Of a stretch of DNA of 9,871 nt, positions 1-6,262 are shown piece after piece; position 1 is the first letter of the stretch, and each line of letters opens with the position of its first letter. Made by a program: the position numbers and the translations under genes. A model generated the notes under the pieces. The model was not told where the DNA came from, searched no databases, and saw only the letters and a list, made by a program, of their open reading frames with translations. The stretch is from Pseudomonadota bacterium (GTDB taxonomy: Bacteria > Desulfobacterota > Desulfovibrionia > Desulfovibrionales > Desulfovibrionaceae). The stretch is from assembly GCA_023438245.1 (NCBI GenBank), contig JAEXRD010000056.1, positions 1 to 9,871 of the forward strand. Direction: 5' to 3'.

Positions 1-129
1 GCCGCCACCACCGCCGCCGCCGGAGCCACCGCCGCCGCCGCCGCCGGAGCCACCGCCGGAGCCACCGCCGGAACCACCACCGGAGCCTCCGGAACCCCCG
101 GAGTTGCCGCCGGAGTTGCCGCCGGCATT
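1..129. repeat. GC-rich low-complexity repeat encoding a Gly/Ser tract
   Basis: The plus strand is an irregular array of ccgccg, ccaccg and ccggag triplet blocks with a local period of 12 bp (for example ccgccggagcca). Read on the minus strand in the FecR frame it encodes GGNS, then GGS, then GGGS units, ending in runs of seven glycines separated by serine. The variable unit length suggests growth and shrinkage by replication slippage. It continues past the left edge, so its full length is unknown. It has no unique spacers and is not a CRISPR array. Confidence 0.85.
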
Positions 130-813
130 CGACCCGGCATTGCCCTGTCCCGCGCCGTCGGACTTGCCCTGCTTGCCGGACTGGTCGCCCTGGCGGCCCT
201 GCTCACCCTGGCCGGGCTTGTCCGCATCGCGGGCGGCATCCTGCTGGGGTGTGGCCGCCTCGGCCCGGGGGCTGGCCATGCGGCCGATCCGGGCCCTGGT
301 CGCTTCCGTGAAGCCCTGGGGAGTGGCCTCGGCGGACCAGGACCGCGCCACCATGGCGGTGACGCCCTTGCCGTCGCTCACGGCGACCCGCCCCTCGCTT
401 ACGCTCACGGTGGAGGACTGCTCGGACACCGAGGTCGAGAATTCCGTTCCGCGCACGCTGGCCACAAGGTGCGGCGTCTCCACGTCCAGGTGGTTGCCCG
501 GCACCACGGAGAAGCGCACCTTGCCCTTGGTGACCTTGAATTTCTGCACGCCCCCGGCGGAGCCGGAGTAGCTGACTTCGCTCCCCGGCCCGGCCTGCAC
601 CCGCAGCCCGTTGGCCGGGGCCTCCAGCGTGGCTGTTCCGTTTTTGCCCGTCGCGATCTTGTCGCCCGGCGCCAGGGAGGCGGAGTCGGCCGCGGAAACG
701 ACGGTGTCGCCGCTCACCGCGGCCACCTTTGGGCCTGCCGCAAAGGCTGCCTGGGCAACGAGAACCAGGGCGAGCACCAAGGGCAGAAGGGGGGGGCTGA
801 AGTTGCACCGCAT
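1..813 (-). CDS. Secreted FecR-domain protein with Gly/Ser-rich tail (3' end outside window)
   Basis: The reading frame opens at ATG 811-813 and stays open to base 1, giving 271 visible residues with no stop, so the C-terminus is missing. Residues 1-25 form a signal peptide: a hydrophobic core at about 9-24 ends in AFA, with cleavage likely before AGPK. Residues about 30-150 resemble a FecR domain, with a LAPGDKIATGKNGTATL stretch (47-63) and the typical TPHLVASVRGTEF motif (113-125) followed by a short beta-rich SVSEGRVAVSDG segment. From about 185 the chain turns low-complexity, first Gln/Gly/Lys/Asp, then almost pure Gly and Ser (231-271). AGGAGGA at 821-827 lies 7 nt before the start and overlaps the stop of the upstream CHASE2 gene, so coupling is likely. 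FecR domains were named for a periplasmic regulator of iron-citrate uptake, but no sigma factor or TonB receptor is present here. Stand-alone FecR proteins beside CHASE2 genes are probably envelope-located partners or ligands; that role is inference. Confidence 0.85.
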   Translation of the reverse strand, partial: MRCNFSPPLLPLVLALVLVAQAAFAAGPKVAAVSGDTVVSAADSASLAPGDKIATGKNGTATLEAPANGLRVQAGPGSEVSYSGSAGGVQKFKVTKGKVRFSVVPGNHLDVETPHLVASVRGTEFSTSVSEQSSTVSVSEGRVAVSDGKGVTAMVARSWSAEATPQGFTEATRARIGRMASPRAEAATPQQDAARDADKPGQGEQGRQGDQSGKQGKSDGAGQGNAGSNAGGNSGGNSGGSGGSGGGSGGGSGGGSGGGGGGGSGGGGGGG

Positions 814-826
814 GTGTTGTTCCTCC

Positions 827-3013
827 TCACCTGGGCGGCTGGCCGCCGCCCCGTCCATTCTCTTCGCGCGCTTCGAACAGGGCCAGGAATTCACGCATCA
901 GGTCCGGATCGAAATGCTTGCCTATCTCCATAGTCATTATTCCTAGCACTTCGTCAAGGGTCTGCCCCTCGCGGTAGGGGCGGTTGTGGCTCATGGCGTC
1001 GAACACGTCGGCGATGGCGATGATGCGGCCGGCCAGGCTGATTTCCTTGCCCGCAAGGCCCTGGGGGTATCCGGAGCCGTCGTAGCGCTCGTGGTGGTGG
1101 AATACCGCGTCCAGCGCGGGCTGCGGCAGTTCCACGCTGGAGAGGATGCTGCGCGCGATGTTGGGGTGGTTGCGGACGATCTGGCGCTCGTCTTCGGTGA
1201 GCGCGTCGCGCTTGTTCAGGATGCTGTCGGGGATGCCGATTTTGCCCAGGTCGTGGATGAGCGCGCCCAGGTGGATGTCCTCGTACAGGCCCTGGGGCAG
1301 GTCCAGCCGGTCCATGAGCTTCAGGCACAGCTCGGACACGCGGGTGGAGTGGCCCCCGGTGATGGGGTCGCGGTAGTCCAGCGCGGTGAAGATGGCCTTG
1401 ATGGTGTCGGTGAGCACCTTGCGGCGGCGATCCCCCTCCTTTTGCGAGCGGAAGAACAGCCCCGCGGAGATGGCCAGCGCAGCCGCGGCCCGGGCGCCGT
1501 CGTCGGGCACGTTCCGGGTGAGCCCGAACAGCGCGTACAGCGTGCCCGCCGGGGACTTGAGCGGCACGGCCATGTGCCGGGCGATCTCGCCGTGACCGTG
1601 CCTGCGCGCGCCGGATTGCCCCGCCGCGTCAAGAATGAGCACGCCGTCGCTGCTGCTGGCGGCAAGCCCGAACTCCGGGGGCAGGGCCTCCGGGGGCACC
1701 GGCCCGCAGAGGTAGAACACGCCGGTTTCCCTGCCCATGCGTTCCCACAGCGATTCCAGGTAGTTGTCGAGCTTGCTGTGCCGCCCGGCCTCGCCCTCGT
1801 CCAGGTACACAATGCTGTCCAGCGACAGGAACTGGGCGCGCCAGCTGGCGTGCAGGGCGGCCATACGGGCCAGGAGCATGAGCGCCCCGACCCCGGCTGC
1901 GGCCACCACGGGCGTCAGGCCTGCAAACCACATCAGCTGGCGGGCGATGAGCAGCCAGTCCAGGAACAGCCAGGCCAGGCAGAGTGCCGTGGCCAGCAGT
2001 CCCCCGCGCAGGGGGGGCAGCAGCAGCATGCACAGGCCGCACGCCAGCGCCAGGCCTGCCGCGATGAGCGCGTTGGCCAGGGGGGGCTCCACCTGGATGG
2101 CGTTGCCGGAGAGGAGGGCCCGGAGTTCCTCGGCGTTGAACCGCACGCCCGAGACCACCCGGCTGCCGAAGGCCTGGGGGACGATCTGGAAGTCCGTGGC
2201 GCCCGAGGCCGCCGCCCCGACCAGCACGATGGCCCCGGCGAACGTCTCGGCGGGCACCCGGCCCTGGAGGACGTCCACGTACTCGAAGACAGGCGGCCCC
2301 TGCGGCGTGGGCACGAACCAGAGCCGGGCCTCCGCGTCCATGCGCACGGTGTGCGCCCGGAACTCCAGCTCGAAGCCGCCGGGGGTGCGCTCCAGTCGGC
2401 CCTCGTCGGCCAGGGCCTGCCGCGCCAGGGAAAGCGCCAGGGAGGGCAGCATCTGCCCGCCGCCGGTGCGCACCGGGCGGGCATAGCGCAGCAGGCCGTC
2501 CACGTCCTTGTCCACATTGGTGAAGCCCACATCGACCGCGGCATCGTACAAGGGCTGGGCGGGCAGCACGGCGAACTGTCCGGCTCCGGGGCTGTCGGCC
2601 AGGGGGGCGGTGTGCGCGGCCAGCACGACTGCGCCGTGGGCAGTCATGGCCCTGGCCAAGGCCTCGTCCTCGCGCGGGTCGGCGGAGGGTTCGGGAAACA
2701 GGATGTCCAGGCCGACCACGCGGGCCTGTCCCAGGCGTTCCAGCAGCCGGGCGTGAAGGGAGCGCGGGAAAGGCCACGCGCCGATGGTGGACAGCGAGCG
2801 CTCGCCGATGACCACCAGCAGGATTCTGGGCGCTGGCGTGCGCGACACGTACTGGGCGTTGACGTCGTAGAGCAGCAGCTCGCCCTGGCGCAGAAGCCAG
2901 GGCTGCAGGTAGCCCGCCACGGCGGCGAGAAACACGGCGGCGGCAAGCGCGGCGTACGTCCACCACGGAAGCCGGCCCCAGCGGCCTGCCTTGCTCCGAC
3001 CCTGCGATTTCAT
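827..3013 (-). CDS. CHASE2 sensor / HD-GYP cyclic-di-GMP phosphodiesterase
   Basis: This 728-residue inner-membrane signalling protein is predicted to sense something outside the membrane and hydrolyse c-di-GMP inside. A first membrane segment lies at about 20-37. An extracytoplasmic CHASE2 domain follows (about 45-310), with GLDILFPEPSADPREDEALA, DVGFTNVDKDVDG and the closing AIVLVGAAASGATDFQ region. Three more membrane helices sit at about 314-334, 337-357 and 362-383, the usual CHASE2 arrangement. Residues 384-525 are cytoplasmic and weakly GAF-like. The C-terminal HD-GYP domain (about 540-725) looks catalytically intact: H555 in GGHSTRVSEL, HD at 587-588 in HDLGKIGIPD, H616 in RNHPN, HHERYDGSGYP at 640-650, then RIIAIADVFDAM. 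AGGGG at 3020-3024 precedes the ATG by 6 nt. The gene lies 47 bp after the methyltransferase and 13 bp before the FecR gene. CHASE2 is often joined to nucleotide cyclase or kinase outputs; here the output is HD-GYP. The ligand is unknown. Confidence 0.93.
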   Translation of the reverse strand: MKSQGRSKAGRWGRLPWWTYAALAAAVFLAAVAGYLQPWLLRQGELLLYDVNAQYVSRTPAPRILLVVIGERSLSTIGAWPFPRSLHARLLERLGQARVVGLDILFPEPSADPREDEALARAMTAHGAVVLAAHTAPLADSPGAGQFAVLPAQPLYDAAVDVGFTNVDKDVDGLLRYARPVRTGGGQMLPSLALSLARQALADEGRLERTPGGFELEFRAHTVRMDAEARLWFVPTPQGPPVFEYVDVLQGRVPAETFAGAIVLVGAAASGATDFQIVPQAFGSRVVSGVRFNAEELRALLSGNAIQVEPPLANALIAAGLALACGLCMLLLPPLRGGLLATALCLAWLFLDWLLIARQLMWFAGLTPVVAAAGVGALMLLARMAALHASWRAQFLSLDSIVYLDEGEAGRHSKLDNYLESLWERMGRETGVFYLCGPVPPEALPPEFGLAASSSDGVLILDAAGQSGARRHGHGEIARHMAVPLKSPAGTLYALFGLTRNVPDDGARAAAALAISAGLFFRSQKEGDRRRKVLTDTIKAIFTALDYRDPITGGHSTRVSELCLKLMDRLDLPQGLYEDIHLGALIHDLGKIGIPDSILNKRDALTEDERQIVRNHPNIARSILSSVELPQPALDAVFHHHERYDGSGYPQGLAGKEISLAGRIIAIADVFDAMSHNRPYREGQTLDEVLGIMTMEIGKHFDPDLMREFLALFEAREENGRGGGQPPR

Positions 3014-3060
3014 GCTCCACCCCTACCGGTTTGCACGGGAATTGGAAAGGGTCCGGGGAA

Positions 3061-3789
3061 CTACGTCATCCCGGCCTCGGTCTTCCAGGCGTAGATGGGG
3101 GTGAGCGGCTGGTAGTCCACCAGGTCGATGCGCATGGCGGTGATGGCCCCGAGCTGGGGCGGCAGGATGAGCCCGTTGAGGAAGCGCCAGGGCTGGCGGT
3201 TGGTCCAGGTGCAGGGCGGGCCGGGCAGGATGGAGCGGGTGCGGGCGGGCCGGCGCTCGGTGTTGATGAGCGCCAGGGCGCGCATTTCCGGCCAGGTGAA
3301 CCAGCGCGCGCGGGTGAGGCTGCTGCTTTTGTTCCAGGGCCAGCGCAGGCCGCTGGCCAGCCAGTAGGCCGAGTGGCGGTTCAAAAAGCCGATGAGCAGG
3401 CCCTTGGCGGCCACGCGCGCGGCCTCGGCGATGACCGCGCCGGGGTCGTCGCAGAACTCCAGCACGGTCCACAGCACGCAGAAGTCGAAGTCCTTGTCGG
3501 CGAAGGGCAGGGCCTCGCCGTTGCCCACGTAGAGCTCGGCGCCGGGTCCCAGGCGCGCGCGCGCGCCCTCGATCATGGCCGGGGAGCGGTCGATGCCCGC
3601 CACGTCGAAGCCGTCGTCGAACAGGATCTGCTGGAAGATGCCTGTGCCGCAGCCGATTTCCAGCACGCGCTGGTTGCGGCGCGGCCACTGGTCCACCACG
3701 GAGTCGAGCAGGCGGCGCTCGGCGGCCAGGGCTGCGCGGCCCTGGTCGGAGGCATACCATTTCTCGTAGCGTTCGGCGTCCCAGTCCAT
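3061..3789 (-). CDS. Class I SAM-dependent methyltransferase (Methyltransf_11-like)
   Basis: A 242-residue soluble methyltransferase with a Rossmann-type SAM-binding fold. Motif I is LEIGCGTG at 43-50, the acidic residue that normally binds the ribose is D67 in AGIDRSP, and the segment NGEALPFADKDFDFCVLW (90-107) covers motifs II and III. The C-terminal half (NRHSAYW at 137-143, RWFTWPEM at 162-169) is not diagnostic of a substrate, so the acceptor could be a small molecule, quinone, lipid or protein. I chose ATG 3787-3789 (MDWDAERYEKWY), with GAGG 7 nt upstream. A start 13 codons earlier (3828) is possible, but it lies inside the terminator hairpin of the peroxiredoxin gene and adds a non-conserved GPFSPNGRGHR-like leader. 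The CHASE2 gene begins 47 bp downstream on the same strand with no clear promoter or terminator between, so co-transcription is plausible but a functional link is not shown. Confidence 0.85.
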   Translation of the reverse strand: MDWDAERYEKWYASDQGRAALAAERRLLDSVVDQWPRRNQRVLEIGCGTGIFQQILFDDGFDVAGIDRSPAMIEGARARLGPGAELYVGNGEALPFADKDFDFCVLWTVLEFCDDPGAVIAEAARVAAKGLLIGFLNRHSAYWLASGLRWPWNKSSSLTRARWFTWPEMRALALINTERRPARTRSILPGPPCTWTNRQPWRFLNGLILPPQLGAITAMRIDLVDYQPLTPIYAWKTEAGMT

Positions 3790-3816
3790 GCGGTGGCCTC
3801 GGCCGTTTGGGGAGAA

Positions 3817-3851
3817 AGGCCCCCTCATCCGGCGTTGGGAGGAGGGGGCCT
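3817..3851 (-). terminator. Rho-independent terminator after the peroxiredoxin gene
   Basis: A perfect 10-bp GC-rich inverted repeat, AGGCCCCCTC at 3842-3851 (minus-strand reading) and GAGGGGGCCT at 3817-3826, encloses a 15-nt loop. On the minus strand it is followed by a short T-rich run (TTTCTCC including the last stem base). It starts 17 bp after the stop of the peroxiredoxin gene. The T-run is short, so some read-through into the methyltransferase is possible. Confidence 0.75.
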
Positions 3852-3868
3852 GCGGTTCAGCTCGTCGG

Positions 3869-4510
3869 CTACTCGGCGTTCAGGGCCTCGTACACCTTGC
3901 CCACCAGGTCCTTGCCGGGGGTGAGGGTCTTGGCGCCGGGGGTCCACTTGGCCGGGCAGGCCTCGTTGGGGTTCTTGATGAGGTAGGCGTTGGCCTCCAT
4001 CTTGCGCACCAGCTCGTCGGCGTTGCGGCCCACGTTGTAGAAGTTCACCTCGCTGGAGACCAGGGTGCCCTCGGGGTTGATGATGAAGGTGCCGCGCAGG
4101 GCCAGGCCGGTGGCGTGGTCCCAGACGTCGAAGTAGCGGGAGACCGCGCCGTTGGTGTCGGCGGCCATCATGAACTTCACGTCCTTGAGCAGCTGCTCCT
4201 GGCACTTCCAGGCCAGGTGGGTGAACTTGGTGTCGGTGGACACGCTGATGACCTCGGCCCCCAGCTTCTTGAGCTTGGCGTGCACGCGGGCCAGGTCGGC
4301 CAGCTCGGTGGGGCACACGAAGGTGAAGTCCGCCGGGTAGAAGAACAGGATGGTCCACTTCTTCTTTTTCTTGATCTTGGCCAGCTCCACGGTGGCGAAG
4401 CCGCCCTCGGTGGGGTCGTAGGCCTCCATGACGAAGTCGCGCACGGGCTGGCCCACCTTGGCGCACTCCATGTAGTCCTCGTACTCTTCTTCGTGTTCGC
4501 AGCAGCTCAT
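3869..4510 (-). CDS. ahpC: AhpC-type 2-Cys peroxiredoxin
   Basis: A 213-residue peroxiredoxin of the AhpC/Prx1 class, which reduces hydrogen peroxide and organic hydroperoxides in the cytoplasm. The peroxidatic cysteine is C66 in the classic FYPADFTFVCPTEL block (57-70), with P59 and T63 of the active-site signature. R139 in LALRGTFIINPEG is the usual third catalytic residue. The resolving cysteine is C185 in EACPAKWTPG, followed by DLVGKVYEAL, very close in pattern to the E. coli AhpC end. The protein is longer than E. coli AhpC (187 residues), mainly because of a Cys/Glu-rich N-terminal extension with C3, C4 and C16 and a KIKKKKK insertion at 45-51. The start is supported by AGGAGA at 4516-4521, 5 nt upstream. 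It has its own promoter and terminator, so it is probably monocistronic. No AhpF or thioredoxin reductase gene is in the window, so the electron donor is unknown. Confidence 0.95.
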   Translation of the reverse strand: MSCCEHEEEYEDYMECAKVGQPVRDFVMEAYDPTEGGFATVELAKIKKKKKWTILFFYPADFTFVCPTELADLARVHAKLKKLGAEVISVSTDTKFTHLAWKCQEQLLKDVKFMMAADTNGAVSRYFDVWDHATGLALRGTFIINPEGTLVSSEVNFYNVGRNADELVRKMEANAYLIKNPNEACPAKWTPGAKTLTPGKDLVGKVYEALNAE

Positions 4511-4650
4511 GGGGTTCTCCTGTGAGGTTGCGGGGTTGTGGCGGATAAGGGCGAGACGCCGGGTCCCGGCGGGGCTGGAATCCGGCGCGCCGCCCGGATG
4601 AGGCGGCCCTGACGATGGCGCGCGGCGCAGACCGCCGCTCCATTGTAGGC

Positions 4651-4679
4651 AGGATAGGGAGTTGGGGCGGGGCAGTCAA
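4651..4679 (-). promoter_or_regulatory. Sigma70-like promoter of ahpC
   Basis: On the minus strand, TTGACT (4674-4679) matches five of six bases of the -35 consensus. It is followed after exactly 17 bp by TATCCT (4651-4656), four of six for the -10. The expected start of transcription is near 4644, giving an ahpC leader of about 135 nt. The element is an AT-richer island in very GC-rich DNA, which strengthens the call. Confidence 0.6.
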
Positions 4680-4715
4680 GGAGCCGCGGGCGGCCCGGGA
4701 ACATCGCCCGCCGCA

Positions 4716-4744
4716 TTGACCCGGCGGATAATGCTTACTATGTT
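4716..4744 (+). promoter_or_regulatory. Candidate promoter of the GGDEF gene
   Basis: TTGACC (4716-4721, five of six to consensus) is followed after 17 bp by TATGTT (4739-4744, four of six). This would start transcription near 4751, about 70 nt before the GGDEF start codon. A second TTGACA at 4743-4748 has no good -10 at a proper distance and may instead be part of an operator. Supported only by pattern. Confidence 0.4.
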
Positions 4745-4810
4745 GACAGATAATGGGGAAAGCCCGGCCCGGTGCGGACGGGGGCCGTGTCCCGCGAACC
4801 GTCAACTTCC

Positions 4811-4815
4811 AGGAG
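4811..4815 (+). promoter_or_regulatory. Ribosome binding site that fixes the GGDEF gene start
   Basis: AGGAG lies 7 nt before ATG 4823. An upstream in-frame ATG at 4772 has no purine-rich site at the proper distance and would add 17 residues of poor character (RTGAVSREPSTSRRTP) ahead of METYRLEG. The 4823 start is therefore preferred. Confidence 0.75.
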
Positions 4816-4822
4816 AACGCCC

Positions 4823-6160
4823 ATGGAAACATACCGCCTGGAAGGAGCGCCGCTGGAACAGGACACGCCGCGGTGGGCGGCGCTTTTGGCCGGGGTGCTG
4901 GACAGCCTCACCGAGCAGGTGGCCGTGCTGGACACCAGCGGCCAGATCGTGGCCGTGAACGAGAGCTGGACCCGGTTTGCGCTGGAGAACGGCGCGCCCG
5001 CGGGCGACGGCAGCGGCCCCCCGGTGAACTACCTGGCCACCTGCCACGACGCCAGCGGCGCCTGCTCCGAGGAGGCCCTGCCCGCGGCGGAGGGCATCCG
5101 CGCGGTGCTGGAAGGACGCCTGCCCGCCTTCCGCCTGGAGTATCCCTGCCACTCGCCGGAGCGCCAGCGCTGGTTCCTCATGAACGTGACGCCGCTGCGC
5201 GTGGATGAGGCGGTGGTGGGCGCGGTCGTGGCGCACCTGCTCATCACCGACCGCGTGCTGGCCGAGCAGAGGCTGCGCGCCAGCGAGACCCGGCTGAACA
5301 CGGCCCAGCGGCTGGCCCACGTGGGCAGCTTCGACCGCGACCTGGAGAGCGGCCACGGGGTGTGGAGCGACGAGTTCTTCCGCATCCTGGGCGAGGAGCC
5401 GGGCATCATGGCCCCGCCGTTCGACGGGTTCCTGGCCCGCGTGCACCCGGACGAGCGCGAGGCCGTGGCGGATTTCTTCGCCCTGGGCCGGACCAACGGC
5501 GTGAGCTTCCGCCTGGAGTTCCGCATCATCCGCCCGGACGGCGAGGAGCGCTGGCTGGCCATGGTCTGCGATTACGTGCGCGACGGCGCGGACCGGGTGG
5601 TGCGCCACCACGGGGCCATCCTGGACATCACCGAGCGCCACCAGGCCGAGGAGGAACTGCGCAGGCTGGCCCGCACCGACGCCCTCACCGGGCTGGCCAA
5701 CCGCCGCAGCCTGCTGGACGCGCTTTCCTCCGAGCGCGAACGCGCCCTGCGCTTCGGCACGCCGCTCAGCCTCGTCATGGCCGACCTGGACAACTTCAAG
5801 GTGGTGAACGACACCCACGGCCACTCCGTGGGCGACCTCGTGCTGCGCCACGTCACGGGCCTGCTGCAGGCCGGGGTGCGCAGCGTGGACACCGTGGGGC
5901 GCATCGGGGGCGAGGAATTCTGCGTGCTGCTGCCGCAGACCGGGCTTGCGCAGGGGCTGGAGGCCGCGCGCAGGCTGGTGGAGCGGGCGCGCTCGATGCC
6001 TCTGGAGCTGGAGGGGGGCGGCGCGCTGCGCCAGACCGTGAGCTGCGGGGTGGCCCAGTTCGACGGCTCGGAGAGCGTGGACGCGCTGCTCAGGCGGGCG
6101 GACGCGGCGCTGTACCGGGCCAAGTCCCTGGGCCGCGACCGGGCCGAGGGGGCAGGGTAG
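4823..6160 (+). CDS. PAS-PAS-GGDEF diguanylate cyclase
   Basis: A 445-residue soluble enzyme predicted to make c-di-GMP from two GTP. PAS 1 spans about 22-145 (EQVAVLDTSGQIVAVNESW near the start, LEYPCHSPERQRWFLMNVTP at 105-124). PAS 2, of the PAS_3 type, spans about 160-272 (VGSFDRDLESG, FLARVHPDERE, LEFRIIRPDGEERWLAM, then HHGAILDITERHQAEEEL), leading through a short helix into GGDEF. The GGDEF domain (about 283-440) carries DALTGLANRR, the metal-binding D321 in MADLDNFK, the active site GGEEF at 362-366, and an RxxD inhibition motif (R353-D356) placed five residues before GGEEF, so product inhibition is expected. There are no membrane segments or signal peptide, and no EAL domain. The signal bound by the PAS domains cannot be told. 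The gene is divergent from ahpC and is followed after 102 bp by the M16C protease gene. Confidence 0.95.
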   Translation: METYRLEGAPLEQDTPRWAALLAGVLDSLTEQVAVLDTSGQIVAVNESWTRFALENGAPAGDGSGPPVNYLATCHDASGACSEEALPAAEGIRAVLEGRLPAFRLEYPCHSPERQRWFLMNVTPLRVDEAVVGAVVAHLLITDRVLAEQRLRASETRLNTAQRLAHVGSFDRDLESGHGVWSDEFFRILGEEPGIMAPPFDGFLARVHPDEREAVADFFALGRTNGVSFRLEFRIIRPDGEERWLAMVCDYVRDGADRVVRHHGAILDITERHQAEEELRRLARTDALTGLANRRSLLDALSSERERALRFGTPLSLVMADLDNFKVVNDTHGHSVGDLVLRHVTGLLQAGVRSVDTVGRIGGEEFCVLLPQTGLAQGLEAARRLVERARSMPLELEGGGALRQTVSCGVAQFDGSESVDALLRRADAALYRAKSLGRDRAEGAG

Positions 6161-6262
6161 GGGCAAGCCCCTTCCCTCCGGGCCGCACCTGCATTATCCT
6201 GTGACCTTCGCGCCCGGCGCGGGCGCGTCCCGACGCACGCACAAGCCCCCCAACGAGGCACC

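Larger units (their letters stand above)
4511..4822. other. Divergent intergenic region between ahpC and the GGDEF gene
   Basis: These 312 bp hold no convincing gene. They contain the ahpC promoter (4651-4679, minus strand), a candidate promoter for the GGDEF gene (4716-4744, plus strand) and a GC-rich ahpC leader. The leader carries several small inverted repeats: CGCCGGG/CCCGGCG at 4557-4571, GCCGCC/GGCGGC at 4589-4607, and CGCGCC/GGCGCG at 4586-4591 with 4617-4622. The last two overlap and could not form together. No PerR-like or OxyR-like operator was recognised. Short open frames here overlap these elements or the neighbouring genes and lack family resemblance. Confidence 0.7.

Noticed and set aside
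1..129. Repeat array considered as CRISPR or intergenic tandem repeat
   Set aside because: Units are irregular triplet blocks without unique spacers and are in frame with the FecR protein as a Gly/Ser tract.
203..808. Minus-strand open frame of 201 codons overlapping the FecR gene
   Set aside because: It is in another frame, lacks any domain and is Arg/Gly rich. The frame from 813 gives a signal peptide and a FecR domain and is open to the window edge.
986..3094. Plus-strand open frame of about 700 codons opposite the CHASE2-HD-GYP gene
   Set aside because: Shadow frame for the same reason; no recognisable domain, and the minus-strand protein has all HD-GYP motifs.
4743..4754. TTGACA followed by GATAAT as a promoter
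   Set aside because: The two words are adjacent rather than about 17 bp apart, and no -10-like sequence lies at the right distance after TTGACA.
3825..4832. Minus-strand frame of 335 codons covering ahpC and its upstream region
   Set aside because: Out-of-frame shadow of ahpC that also reads through the promoter region; no family resemblance.
4802..6166. Minus-strand frame of 454 codons opposite the GGDEF gene
   Set aside because: Low-complexity shadow (Ala, Val, His, Gln, Gly) without a domain; the plus-strand PAS and GGDEF motifs are clear.
6160..6171. Small hairpin GGGG-CAAG-CCCC directly at the GGDEF stop
   Set aside because: Only four stem pairs and no T-run beyond TT; too weak to call a terminator in DNA this rich in G and C.
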